Of a stretch of DNA of 36,794 nucleotides, positions 7,967 through 15,732 are shown one piece after another. The DNA comes from Planctomycetota bacterium (GTDB lineage: Bacteria; Planctomycetota; Planctomycetia; JALXBF01). The translations under genes were made by a program, and so were the position numbers. The notes under the pieces are model-generated. The model did not search any database. It was not told where the DNA came from and saw only the letters and a list, made by a program, of their open reading frames with translations. Position 1 is the first letter of the stretch; the number at the start of each line of letters is the position of its first letter. Location: NCBI GenBank assembly GCA_026991575.1, contig JALXBF010000170.1:1-36794 (forward strand), given 5' to 3'.

Positions 7967-9032
7967 CGGTTGGTGGCGTGGACCAGAGCCACAGTGCCAG
8001 CAGCGCGCCGGTGGCAATCAGTACCAGGCTGATCCATTGTGCAATGGTCAGGCCGAGAGCCAGTGGGGGCAGGTCGTCGCGCAAGATTTCGATCAGGAAG
8101 CGCTGGCAGCCATAGGCGACCATCAGGGCGACGGCGCCCAGACCGCTGCGCCAACGTTCCGGTTGGCTCCAGGTCAGCCAGCACGCGATGATTACGCCGC
8201 CAAGCGTGCTGTAGAGCTGGGTTGGATGCACGGGCAGGCTGCCCGGCGGGCGCGGATCGAACCGGCCGGTTAGCGTGGTGCGTGTCCGTCCACGACGGAC
8301 AAGGAAGTGCACGTCCCGTCCGCTACCGATTTCGCGCAGGGTTGCGAAGAAAGCGGTCACCGTCGGCGTTGGCAGCGACCGTTGCGCGCCGGACGCACGT
8401 ACGCTCACGATGCGATCGCCCGGCTGCAGCCCGACCCGTTCGGCCCACGAGCCGGGCTGAATGTCCGTGACCACCACGCCTTCTGGCCCGGGCGCCAGAT
8501 CGAGTCCGGCGGAGACCAGGCCTTGCCGTAGGTGATGCATATAGGGGGGACTGCCGAAGGGAAACTGAACGGCCCAGGGTAGCAGTGTGGGATCGCCCCA
8601 GCAGCAGCCGTTCATGAAGCAGCCGATCCGGCCAACTGCGACGCCGGCGATTACGGCCGGAGCCAACAGGTCCAGCAGCTTGCGCCTGGGCAGTTTCTGG
8701 CGGGCAGTGTACCAGAAGAACGCTGCCACCGCACCGGCGACGCCGCCGTACAGAACAAGGCCTCCTTTCCATAGGGCGATTAGATCCAGCCAGCTGTGCA
8801 TCTGGTCCCAGAACATCGCTATGAAAAACAGCCTGCCCCCGATGACTCCGGCCAGCAGCATCCAGAGGCCGAGGTCCAGCAGGTTGCCCGGGGCAATGCC
8901 GAATCGGGAAGCACGCCGGCCGGCAATCCACAGGGCAACCACGAAACCCAGGAAGACGAACACGCCATAGCCGAACACGGGCAGTTCCATTCCCGTGCCC
9001 GGAATCGGGATGCGCAACAGAATCGGTCGCAT
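7926..9032 (-). CDS. lgt: prolipoprotein diacylglyceryl transferase with an internal PDZ-like insertion
   Basis: A 368-residue inner-membrane enzyme that transfers diacylglycerol to the lipobox Cys of prolipoproteins. The family signature appears as GRIGCFMNGCCWGD (residues 134-147), with HPTQLY at 269-274 and FLIEILRDD near 312-320. Family members are usually about 260 to 300 residues. The extra length lies between the signature and HPTQLY, where about residues 185-257 read as a PDZ domain (GVVVTDIQPGSWAERVGLQ, then PGDRIVSV, and a final VRRG strand). It starts at ATG 9032, with AAAGGA 7 bases upstream, 13 bases after panC ends, so the two form an operon. Two predicted lipoproteins in the window (21818, 22819) are possible substrates. 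Confidence 0.9.
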   Translation of the reverse strand: MRPILLRIPIPGTGMELPVFGYGVFVFLGFVVALWIAGRRASRFGIAPGNLLDLGLWMLLAGVIGGRLFFIAMFWDQMHSWLDLIALWKGGLVLYGGVAGAVAAFFWYTARQKLPRRKLLDLLAPAVIAGVAVGRIGCFMNGCCWGDPTLLPWAVQFPFGSPPYMHHLRQGLVSAGLDLAPGPEGVVVTDIQPGSWAERVGLQPGDRIVSVRASGAQRSLPTPTVTAFFATLREIGSGRDVHFLVRRGRTRTTLTGRFDPRPPGSLPVHPTQLYSTLGGVIIACWLTWSQPERWRSGLGAVALMVAYGCQRFLIEILRDDLPPLALGLTIAQWISLVLIATGALLALWLWSTPPTAKQANGLSEGRPV

Positions 9033-9045
9033 GGGTGGTCCTTTG

Positions 9046-9945
9046 CTAGTGTGTCGGTTCGGGAGGGGGCGTCCAAAGGGGTAAGTTATCGATCAGCCGG
9101 GTCTGACCGACGCGGCCGGCCACGATCAGCAGTGCCTGTTCCGTTGCCGGATCGACGGGCTCGAACGATTCGGGGTCCACGACGTCGGCGTAGTCGACGG
9201 CAATGCCAGACTGTTCCATGATGCGTCGCATCAGGGTGCCGAGCGCCTCACGGCTTCGCTCGCCGGCCTGGAACCTTCTTCGCGCCTCGAACAGTGCCCG
9301 GGACAGTCCCAGTGCGCTGCGTCGCTGCTGAGGGTCGAGATACACGTTTCGCGAGCTCACGGCTAAGCCGTCCGGGTCGCGTACCGTGTCGCAGGCGACG
9401 ATCTCCAGCGGGAAGTTCAGATCTGCCACCATGCGGCGGATCACGGCGAGTTGCTGAGCATCCTTTTGTCCGAAGTAGGCGACGTCGGCAGGGATGATGT
9501 GGAAGAGCTTCGTGACAACGGTCGCAACCCCGCGAAAATGGCCCGGGCGGCAAGCCCCCTCGTACCGTTCCGTAATGCCCTCGACGTCCACATACGTGGA
9601 ATACCCGGCCGGGTACATCGCCTCCGGGCTTGGTGCGAACACCAGATCGACGCCTTCACGGGCGCAGAGCTGGACGTCGCGCTGGAAAGGGCGTGGGTAG
9701 CGGTCCAGGTCCTCGTTCGGGCCGAACTGCGTGGGGTTGACGAAGATCGAGACGACAACGAAGCTACATTCGCGCCGCGCGCGACGGATGAGGCTCAGGT
9801 GGCCCTCGTGCAACGCACCCATTGTCGGCACGAAGCCAACGCGTTTACCCGCCGCCCTGGCGGTCAGTACCGCCTGGCGGGCCCGCTGAAGGTCCCGTAC
9901 AACCTCCACGACTGCACCCCCGTAGACAGTGTGAAACTGTTGCAT
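9046..9945 (-). CDS. panC: pantothenate synthetase
   Basis: 299 residues. The enzyme joins pantoate and beta-alanine with ATP in coenzyme A synthesis. Visible family motifs are GFVPTMGALHEGHLSLI (ATP-binding HxGH), VNPTQFGPNEDLDRYPR, GQKDAQQLAVI and GLAVSSRNVYL. The ATG start at 9945 is used. A GTG at 9909 would give an N-terminus closer to the family norm and has a G-rich stretch upstream, so the true start may be 12 codons later. It is first in a two-gene operon with lgt, and it diverges from the methyltransferase gene with as little as 16 bp between starts. Confidence 0.95.
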   Translation of the reverse strand: MQQFHTVYGGAVVEVVRDLQRARQAVLTARAAGKRVGFVPTMGALHEGHLSLIRRARRECSFVVVSIFVNPTQFGPNEDLDRYPRPFQRDVQLCAREGVDLVFAPSPEAMYPAGYSTYVDVEGITERYEGACRPGHFRGVATVVTKLFHIIPADVAYFGQKDAQQLAVIRRMVADLNFPLEIVACDTVRDPDGLAVSSRNVYLDPQQRRSALGLSRALFEARRRFQAGERSREALGTLMRRIMEQSGIAVDYADVVDPESFEPVDPATEQALLIVAGRVGQTRLIDNLPLWTPPPEPTH

Positions 9946-9961
9946 TGTACCGGTGGCCTGA

Positions 9962-10717
9962 ATGGAACCCTATGAGTACGAAGCTCTCGCGCGTGTCGAA
10001 GCGAACCATCCGTGGTTCGTTGGCCGCCGCAGGCTGCTGGAGCAACTGGCCCGTCGGCTGGCACTACGCTGGCCGCCACGTTCCGTTCTGGACGCAGGTT
10101 GCGGAACCGGCACGAACCTCGCGCAGTGGGCGAGCTGGTCGCCGCAGCGACTGGTCGCCGTCGACCTGGCACCCGCGGCGCTGCAGCACGCCAGACGCCG
10201 CGTTGCGAACGCGTGCTTTCTTGCCGGGGACCTGAGCCGCCTGCCGTTGCGTCCCGCGGCGTTCGATCTGATCATCAGCTCCGATGTCATCGAGCACATC
10301 CAGGATGACGCTGCGGTGCTGAACGAATTGGCCCGCGTGCTGGCGCCTGAGGGGCTCTTGCTGTTGACCACCCCGGCCTATAGCTGGGCGTACACCTACC
10401 ACGACGAACATCTGCATCACTGCCGTCGCTATGACGCACCGGTCCTGCAACGTTTGTTCCGCGCCGCAGGCCTGCGCATCGTGCACTGGTCGCACTACAA
10501 CGTGCTTCCCGGTGGCCCGCTGTGGCTGTACCGCCGCTGGTTCGCCGACCGCTCACGCAGCGACGTCGGCAAGCCGTTGCCGCGCGTCGCCGAAGTCGTG
10601 CTCGATCGGATCTGGCGCACCGAGCAGACGCTGGCCGGTCGCCTACAGCTGCCCTTCGGCATGACCCATGTGATCGCGGCGGTTCATCGATCCTGTGACT
10701 CGAACCCGAGCGTCTGA
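9962..10717 (+). CDS. class I SAM-dependent methyltransferase
   Basis: A 251-residue soluble enzyme of the Methyltransf_11/UbiE-like type. Motif I is SVLDAGCGTGTNL (about residues 41-53), the acidic end of strand 2 is LVAVDLAPAAL, then AGDLSRLPL, and motif IV is FDLIISSDVIEHI. The C-terminal part resembles methyltransferases found beside glycan genes. With GT39 and GtrB-like enzymes nearby, a role in modifying a polyprenyl-linked or envelope glycan is possible, but the substrate cannot be read from the sequence. The gene converges with the glycosyltransferase gene and overlaps its end by 34 bp. Confidence 0.85.
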   Translation: MEPYEYEALARVEANHPWFVGRRRLLEQLARRLALRWPPRSVLDAGCGTGTNLAQWASWSPQRLVAVDLAPAALQHARRRVANACFLAGDLSRLPLRPAAFDLIISSDVIEHIQDDAAVLNELARVLAPEGLLLLTTPAYSWAYTYHDEHLHHCRRYDAPVLQRLFRAAGLRIVHWSHYNVLPGGPLWLYRRWFADRSRSDVGKPLPRVAEVVLDRIWRTEQTLAGRLQLPFGMTHVIAAVHRSCDSNPSV

Positions 10718-11619
10718 CTGACGATGTAAATCGGCCTGCCTTTCACCTCCTCGTAAATCCGGCCCACGTACTCCCCGATGATGCCCAGCGCGACCAGTTG
10801 GAGCCCGCCGAGGAACAGGATCGCAACGGCCACCGTGGTGAAGCCAGGAACGACCCACAGTCCCAGCAAACGGACAACGAAGAGGAAAGCCGCGTAGCCG
10901 ATGCAGAGCAGGCTGATGATCGAGCCCAGGATCAAGGCCAACCGCAGTGGGGCGTAGCTGAACGAGAACAGTGCGTCACCGGCCAGCTTCAGCAGCTTAG
11001 CCAGACTCTGGCGGGGTCGGCCTTCGCGCTCAGGACGGTCGTACCACACCTCTGCCCGTTCGAATCCGGCGTAGGCTCGCAGGCCACGGAAGTACCGGTG
11101 GTACTCGCCCATGCCGCGCAGGATCTGGGCGACGGTGCGGTCCACCAGGCAGAACAGGCCGGCATCCGGGGCGTCGTCCACGGAGGAGAAGCGGCGGAAC
11201 AACCAGTGGAACAGGCCGGTTGCCAGGCGGCGGGGTAACGACTCACCGCGGCGGCGGCGGCGGGCAACGACGACCCTGGCTCCCGCCTGCCAGCGGCTCA
11301 CCAGTTCGGGGATCAGTTCGGGAGGGTCTTGGAGGTCGGCATCGCAGACGATGACTGCCTGGCCGGTGGCGTGGCACAGTCCAGCGTGGACGGCAGCCTC
11401 CTGGCCAAAGTTTCGGCTGAGCCGGATTGCCTTCAACTCGGGGAATTGCTCCCTGAGTTCGGCCAGCTTCAGGAATGTAGTGTCGTGGCTGCCGTCGTCC
11501 ACGACGATGATCTCGAACGACTTCCCAGTGCTTTTCAGCGCCGCGTGGGTCCGTTGGACGAAAGCCTCGATGAGTTCGGCTTCGTTGTAGGCGGGGGCGA
11601 CGACGGACAGCTCAGGCAT
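10684..11619 (-). CDS. GT2 polyprenyl-phosphate glycosyltransferase, GtrB/DPM1-like
   Basis: 311 residues. A GT2 catalytic domain carries VVAPAYNEAELIEAF, IIVVDDGSHD and the metal-binding CDADLQDPPELIP. Then comes FRGLRAYAGF, and two C-terminal membrane helices end in GEYVGRIYEEVKGRPIYIV. This is the layout of GtrB and bactoprenol-phosphate glucosyl- or aminoarabinosyl-type transferases, which load a sugar on undecaprenyl phosphate at the inner leaflet. The product would feed GT39/ArnT-like enzymes such as the one at 5755-7542. The start at 11619 faces the histidine kinase gene across a 163-bp divergent region. Confidence 0.9.
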   Translation of the reverse strand: MPELSVVAPAYNEAELIEAFVQRTHAALKSTGKSFEIIVVDDGSHDTTFLKLAELREQFPELKAIRLSRNFGQEAAVHAGLCHATGQAVIVCDADLQDPPELIPELVSRWQAGARVVVARRRRRGESLPRRLATGLFHWLFRRFSSVDDAPDAGLFCLVDRTVAQILRGMGEYHRYFRGLRAYAGFERAEVWYDRPEREGRPRQSLAKLLKLAGDALFSFSYAPLRLALILGSIISLLCIGYAAFLFVVRLLGLWVVPGFTTVAVAILFLGGLQLVALGIIGEYVGRIYEEVKGRPIYIVSQTLGFESQDR

Positions 11620-11646
11620 CGGCTTGTTGGGGCGTTACGTCCTGTA

Positions 11647-11661
11647 CGGCTCGTGCGTTGC
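11647..11661 (+). promoter_or_regulatory. candidate sigma-54 promoter upstream of the histidine kinase
   Basis: CGGCTCG-TGCG-TTGC has the GG-N10-GC core and matches the sigma-54 consensus TGGCACG-N4-TTGC at all but two of its specified bases. It points to the kinase gene 120 bases downstream, whose partner is an NtrC-type activator. A sigma-70-like alternative, CTGTCA (11684-11689), 19 bases, TAGAAT (11709-11714), follows it. Chance matches are common in GC-rich DNA. Confidence 0.4.
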
Positions 11662-11782
11662 GCTCAGGCGCATGGCGAACGCTCTGTCAGTGATTATGCT
11701 TCGGGCGATAGAATAGGCAAGGTGAACCGGTCAGCCCGATCGGCTCCGGCCCGGGACCATTGCTCAGCCCATCACGGAACCA

Positions 11783-13213
11783 GTGCTCGACACGTGGCTT
11801 AAGTCAAGACAAGCCCCGGCGGCACCGCCATGCGACGGCGGCGACGAGGACGTGTCTGCCAGCAGCGCCTGGCTGGACCTGGCGGCCGAGAGCATTGCGG
11901 TCAAGGTCCGTTGGATGGGAGTGGTGTTAGGCGTTGCGCTGGTTGAGCTGCGTGCTGCTCAGGGAGCGAGCGGCGGCAACGTGGCTGCCCTGCGGCTGTT
12001 GCTGGCACTGGGGGCCCTGTACGCTCTGGTGGACACGTCGTTCAGCTTACGAGGCAGGGTGCTGCTGCAGCGTAGCCCGCTGGTGATCTCGGTGCTGGAG
12101 AGCGTCTTCATCGGGCTGCTGTGCCACTTCGACTTCGGCAGCGGCATCACCAGTCCGTTCCGCTACTACTATGTGCTATCGCTCGTTTCTTGCGCTATCC
12201 GCCACGATCGTCGCACAACGTACGCCACATGGCTGCTGCATTGCTTGAGCTACAGCACCGTGCCGTTCACCGAGCCGCTGGGGTGGGCTGCCTTTGGCTG
12301 GGAGTATGCGATCACGATGGTGTTGTTGTTCTGGGTCACGTGGGCGAGTACGGCGCTGGCCGAGTTGCTGAAGCGAGCCCGGCGGGATTTGCAAATCCTG
12401 AACGCTCGTCTGCAGAGCTCGCACGACCTGCTGGAACAGCGCATCGCGGCGCGGACGCGTGAGCTGGAGGAGATGCAGGCGACGTTGTTACACCAGGAAA
12501 AGATGGCCGCATTCGGTCTCCTGGCTGCCGGCATTGCGCACGAGGTGGGCAACCCGTTGGCCTCGATCAGTTCACTGGTGCAACTGCTACAACGCCGCGA
12601 GCAGGACAGCTATACGCGAGACAAGCTCCAGTTGATCGAGCAGCAACTGCGTCGGATCCAGACAATCCTGCGAGAATTGGTTGATTTTTCTCGGCCATCG
12701 ACGCGCCAGATCGAACGGGTGCAGCTGAATCGTGTGCTCGACGAAGCACTCAGCATTGCCAGGTACTACAAGGGCGGCAAGCAACGGAATCTTGTGGTTG
12801 AGCTGGAGCCGGATCTGCCGACGTTCACGGCGAACCGAGACCAGCTCGTGCAGTTGTTCCTGAACCTGGTTCTCAACGCGATCGATGCTACCGAGCGAGG
12901 CGGTACGGTGCGCGTGCGAGCCTTCCGGACGGAGGACGCGGTAGAGATCTGCGTTGAGGACGACGGGCCGGGTGTGCCGCAGGAGTTAGCGGCGAAGGTA
13001 TTCGAGCCGTTCTTCACGACGAAGCGGACCGGCACCGGGCTGGGGCTGTTCGTGTGCCGCAAGATTGTCGAGCAACTGGATGGCACGTTACGGTTGCACC
13101 GTTCTGAGCTTGGTGGGGCAGCCTTCTGCGTGCAATTGCCCGTTGCCCGTGAGCAGCGGGCGGTCCGGCAAGCGGATACCCGGGTCGGGGCGATAGCCGG
13201 CGCAGACTCATAG
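11783..13213 (+). CDS. membrane sensor histidine kinase, NtrB/HydH-like
   Basis: 476 residues. About residues 40-190 hold five to six hydrophobic helices without an obvious periplasmic sensor domain. A coiled linker (residues 195-235) leads into the HisKA domain with MAAFGLLAAGIAHEVGNPLA, where His253 is the phospho-acceptor. The ATPase domain shows FLNLVLNAIDAT (N box, Asn365), VEDDGPGVP (G1 box), FFTTKRTGTGLGLFV (F and G2 boxes). The start is GTG 11783. The response regulator follows after 14 bp, so the pair is co-transcribed. Its signal is unknown; integral-membrane sensing of redox or quinone state would suit the respiratory genes downstream, but that is inference. Confidence 0.9.
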   Translation: MLDTWLKSRQAPAAPPCDGGDEDVSASSAWLDLAAESIAVKVRWMGVVLGVALVELRAAQGASGGNVAALRLLLALGALYALVDTSFSLRGRVLLQRSPLVISVLESVFIGLLCHFDFGSGITSPFRYYYVLSLVSCAIRHDRRTTYATWLLHCLSYSTVPFTEPLGWAAFGWEYAITMVLLFWVTWASTALAELLKRARRDLQILNARLQSSHDLLEQRIAARTRELEEMQATLLHQEKMAAFGLLAAGIAHEVGNPLASISSLVQLLQRREQDSYTRDKLQLIEQQLRRIQTILRELVDFSRPSTRQIERVQLNRVLDEALSIARYYKGGKQRNLVVELEPDLPTFTANRDQLVQLFLNLVLNAIDATERGGTVRVRAFRTEDAVEICVEDDGPGVPQELAAKVFEPFFTTKRTGTGLGLFVCRKIVEQLDGTLRLHRSELGGAAFCVQLPVAREQRAVRQADTRVGAIAGADS

Positions 13214-13227
13214 CTCCAGAGAGCCAC

Positions 13228-14691
13228 ATGGCGCGTGTGAGCGGATCTGCGGGACAAGCCGAGCAAGATACCGTGAGGCGATCGCCAGGCAGCGTGCGCG
13301 GCCGAATCCTGGTCGTCGACGACGAGATCATCATTCGCGAGTCGCTGGCGGAGTTCTTGCAAAACGAGGGCTACGCGGTAGCCACCGCCTCGACGGCCGA
13401 GGAGGCACTGGCGCTGCTGCGTGAGGCCGACGGTGACATCGACGTTGCGCTCTGTGACGTGCAGCTTCCGGGCATGGACGGTCTGGAGCTGTTGCGCGCC
13501 ATCAAGCAGGAATCGCCCGACACGTTCGTGTTGATGATCACCGCGTTCGCAACGGTGGAGAACGCGGTTGCGTGTTTCAAGGCAGGGGCGCACGACTACT
13601 TGATGAAGCCGATCCTGTTCGAGGATGTGCTCCACAAGGTGCGGCACCTGACGGAGTACCGCAACCTGTGCCGGGAGAACGAACGGCTTCGCCAGCTCGC
13701 TGCGCGCATGCAGGAGGACGACATGGAGATCGTCGCGTGCAGTGAGGCGATGAAGCTGGTGCTGCGGCAAGTGCGCAAAGTTGCCCCGACGCCGTCCAAT
13801 GTGCTGATCATCGGCGAGAGCGGCACGGGCAAGGAGCTGGTGGCGCGGGCGATCCACCGCTACAGTCATGCACGCGACAAGAAGTTCGTGGCCATCAACT
13901 GTGCGGCGCTGCCGCGGGAACTGCTGGAGAGCCAGCTCTTCGGCCATCGCCGTGGTGCGTTCACCGGTGCAGACCGGAACCATGAGGGGCTGTTCCAGGC
14001 GGCGGGCGACGGTACGGTTTTTCTGGATGAGATTGCCGAACTGGACGTCGCGCTGCAGGCGAAGCTGCTGCGCGCGATTGAGCAGAAGGAGGTCTTGCCC
14101 GTAGGAGCGACGGATCCGGTCGCGGTGAACTGCCGCATCATCGCCGCCTCAAATCAGGACCTGGCCCAGGCGGTTGAGGAGGGGCGGTTCCGGCGCGACC
14201 TTTATTACCGACTCAACGTGGTCACGATCCACGTGCCGCCGCTGCGCGAGCGGCGGGAGGACATCCCGTGCCTGGTCGAACACTTCGTGGCGAAGCACTG
14301 CCGGGCGATGGGACGCAAACCGGTCACGGTCGACAACGCGACCATGCGCGTGCTGATGGCCGCGCCATGGAAAGGCAACGTACGCGAGCTGGAGAACGCG
14401 ATCCAGCGCGCGCTGGTCATGTGCGAGGGCGATCGGATTCGACCCGAAGATCTGCCGCCGTACCTGGGCGGTGGCAACACCGAGCGGTTGCCCCATGTGG
14501 CCGACGACCTGAGAACAGCGCTGAAAGCGTACGAGCGGATGCACATTCAGCGGGTGCTGGCCGATTCGAAGGACAAGCGGGAGGCGGCCCGACGGCTCGG
14601 TCTGAGCATCTCCTCGCTTTACCGCCGCTTGGACGAGCTGGGGCTGAAGGGTGAGGATGCCGCAACGGGAACGAACGGTTCTCAAGGATGA
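13228..14691 (+). CDS. NtrC-family sigma-54-dependent response regulator
   Basis: 487 residues in three domains. The receiver domain (about 25-145) has DD at 31-32, phospho-acceptor Asp77 in LCDVQLPGMDG, and Lys in YLMKPI. The AAA+ domain (about 168-400) has Walker A GESGTGKE (196-203), GAFTGA (243-248), which contacts sigma-54, and VFLDEIAELD (Walker B). The C-terminal Fis-type helix-turn-helix lies in DKREAARRLGLSISSLYRRL. An N-terminal tail of about 24 residues precedes the receiver. The likely targets are nearby sigma-54 promoters; candidates are at 11647 and 14769, the second upstream of the Rieske/cytochrome operon. Confidence 0.95.
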   Translation: MARVSGSAGQAEQDTVRRSPGSVRGRILVVDDEIIIRESLAEFLQNEGYAVATASTAEEALALLREADGDIDVALCDVQLPGMDGLELLRAIKQESPDTFVLMITAFATVENAVACFKAGAHDYLMKPILFEDVLHKVRHLTEYRNLCRENERLRQLAARMQEDDMEIVACSEAMKLVLRQVRKVAPTPSNVLIIGESGTGKELVARAIHRYSHARDKKFVAINCAALPRELLESQLFGHRRGAFTGADRNHEGLFQAAGDGTVFLDEIAELDVALQAKLLRAIEQKEVLPVGATDPVAVNCRIIAASNQDLAQAVEEGRFRRDLYYRLNVVTIHVPPLRERREDIPCLVEHFVAKHCRAMGRKPVTVDNATMRVLMAAPWKGNVRELENAIQRALVMCEGDRIRPEDLPPYLGGGNTERLPHVADDLRTALKAYERMHIQRVLADSKDKREAARRLGLSISSLYRRLDELGLKGEDAATGTNGSQG

Positions 14692-14768
14692 GCCGCGCCT
14701 TCGTGGCAGATTCTCACTTCTGAAGCGCCTGGCGCAGCGCACTGCCCAATTCTCTTCCTGCGGCAGTT

Positions 14769-14783
14769 TGGCACGGTCCGTGC
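14769..14783 (+). promoter_or_regulatory. sigma-54-like promoter or dyad operator
   Basis: TGGCACG-GTCC-GTGC matches the sigma-54 consensus TGGCACG-N4-TTGC except for one base, with GG and GC separated by exactly 10. Within it, GCACGG-T-CCGTGC (14771-14783) is a perfect 6+6 dyad, so it may instead be a protein-binding operator. It points at the Rieske gene 240 bases downstream and lies 78 bases after the NtrC-type regulator gene. Confidence 0.4.
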
Positions 14784-14938
14784 GGGCCAGATCCTGCGGC
14801 TCGCGGTGGGCGGAACGGGTCTGCCTAGCGGGCGGCTGGCGGGGCACAGCCCGGTTGGCGGCCCGCCGGGCGTGGCAGAGCGCTTCAATTCTGCAAATCC
14901 CACCGTGCCGCCGGCAGCGTACGAAGGGTTCGCGCCAG

Positions 14939-14967
14939 TTGACAAACGCTGGCGATCGTGATTTACT
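14939..14967 (+). promoter_or_regulatory. sigma-70-type promoter of the Rieske/cytochrome b operon
   Basis: A perfect -35 TTGACA (14939-14944) is followed after 17 bases by TTTACT (14962-14967, four of six matches to TATAAT). Transcription would start near 14974, leaving a leader of about 50 bases before the Rieske ATG at 15025. This is the best housekeeping promoter I see in the window. Confidence 0.65.
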
Positions 14968-15024
14968 TTTAGCTTCCCGCGACCTGTGGCTGGTCGGGAC
15001 TGCTCAGCCGTCTGGAGGTGTGCA

Positions 15025-15600
15025 ATGGCCACGGCCAATGCTGGGAAACAGGATGCCGGTGCTGCAGATCGGCCGTCGCGGCGCCGTGCACTGGCCGAGC
15101 TGTTGACCGCGCCGTTTAAGGCGATCTTCGGCTCGTGGTTCGCCGCGGGCTGGATCTCCTTCACCGTGGGCACCGTCTCGGCCGTGCTCAGTTGCGTCCG
15201 CTTCCTGTACCCAAACGCCCTGCGCGAACCACCGATGACCTTTAAGGTCGGGCCGCCGGAGGCGTTCGAAGAAGGCGTGGTTCGCACGGACTGGAAAGTG
15301 AAGTTCGGCGTCTGGATCGTGCGGTACCGCAACCGAATCTACGCGCTCCGCTCCGTCTGTACCCACCTTGGCTGCACGCCAAACTGGTTGCCCTCCGAGC
15401 TGAAGTTCAAGTGCCCCTGCCACGGCAGTGGCTTCCGCATCACGGGTATCAACTTCGAAGGCCCCGCACCCCGGCCGCTGGAACGCTACGCAGTCCGGCT
15501 GGCCGAAGACGGTCAGATTGAGGTGGACCGTAGCCGCATTCTCCGGGAAGATCTCGGACAGTGGACCGAAGAGAACGGGGCGTGGATCAGCGTGGTCTAG
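15025..15600 (+). CDS. Rieske 2Fe-2S protein of the bc/b6f-type complex
   Basis: 191 residues. One N-terminal membrane helix (about 37-62) follows a basic stretch (SRRR). The Rieske fold then has CTHLGC and CPCHGSGF, supplying two Cys and two His to the 2Fe-2S cluster plus the disulfide Cys pair, and ends with GPAPRPLERYAV. It takes an electron from quinol at the Qo site and passes it to a cytochrome or copper acceptor on the outer face of the membrane. The start at ATG 15025 is fixed by GGAGGTG 4 to 5 bases upstream. It is the first gene of the respiratory operon, with a good promoter at 14939. Confidence 0.95.
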   Translation: MATANAGKQDAGAADRPSRRRALAELLTAPFKAIFGSWFAAGWISFTVGTVSAVLSCVRFLYPNALREPPMTFKVGPPEAFEEGVVRTDWKVKFGVWIVRYRNRIYALRSVCTHLGCTPNWLPSELKFKCPCHGSGFRITGINFEGPAPRPLERYAVRLAEDGQIEVDRSRILREDLGQWTEENGAWISVV

Positions 15601-15732
15601 GCAGTGGGCAATGCCCCAGGGCCGTGGGCCACGTCCGACGGTATAACCGACCGAACAGGCCGCTCGGCCCAGAGCCGGACGCAAACCATCGCCCGATACG
15701 ACAGCTGACGGCGCTCTCGTACGAGGATACGC

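Larger units (their letters stand above)
14692..15024 (+). promoter_or_regulatory. regulatory gap upstream of the respiratory operon
   Basis: This 333-bp stretch has no plausible gene. It holds the palindromic sigma-54-like site at 14769-14783 and the sigma-70-type promoter at 14939-14967. It lies between a sigma-54 activator gene and the Rieske gene. Confidence 0.6.
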
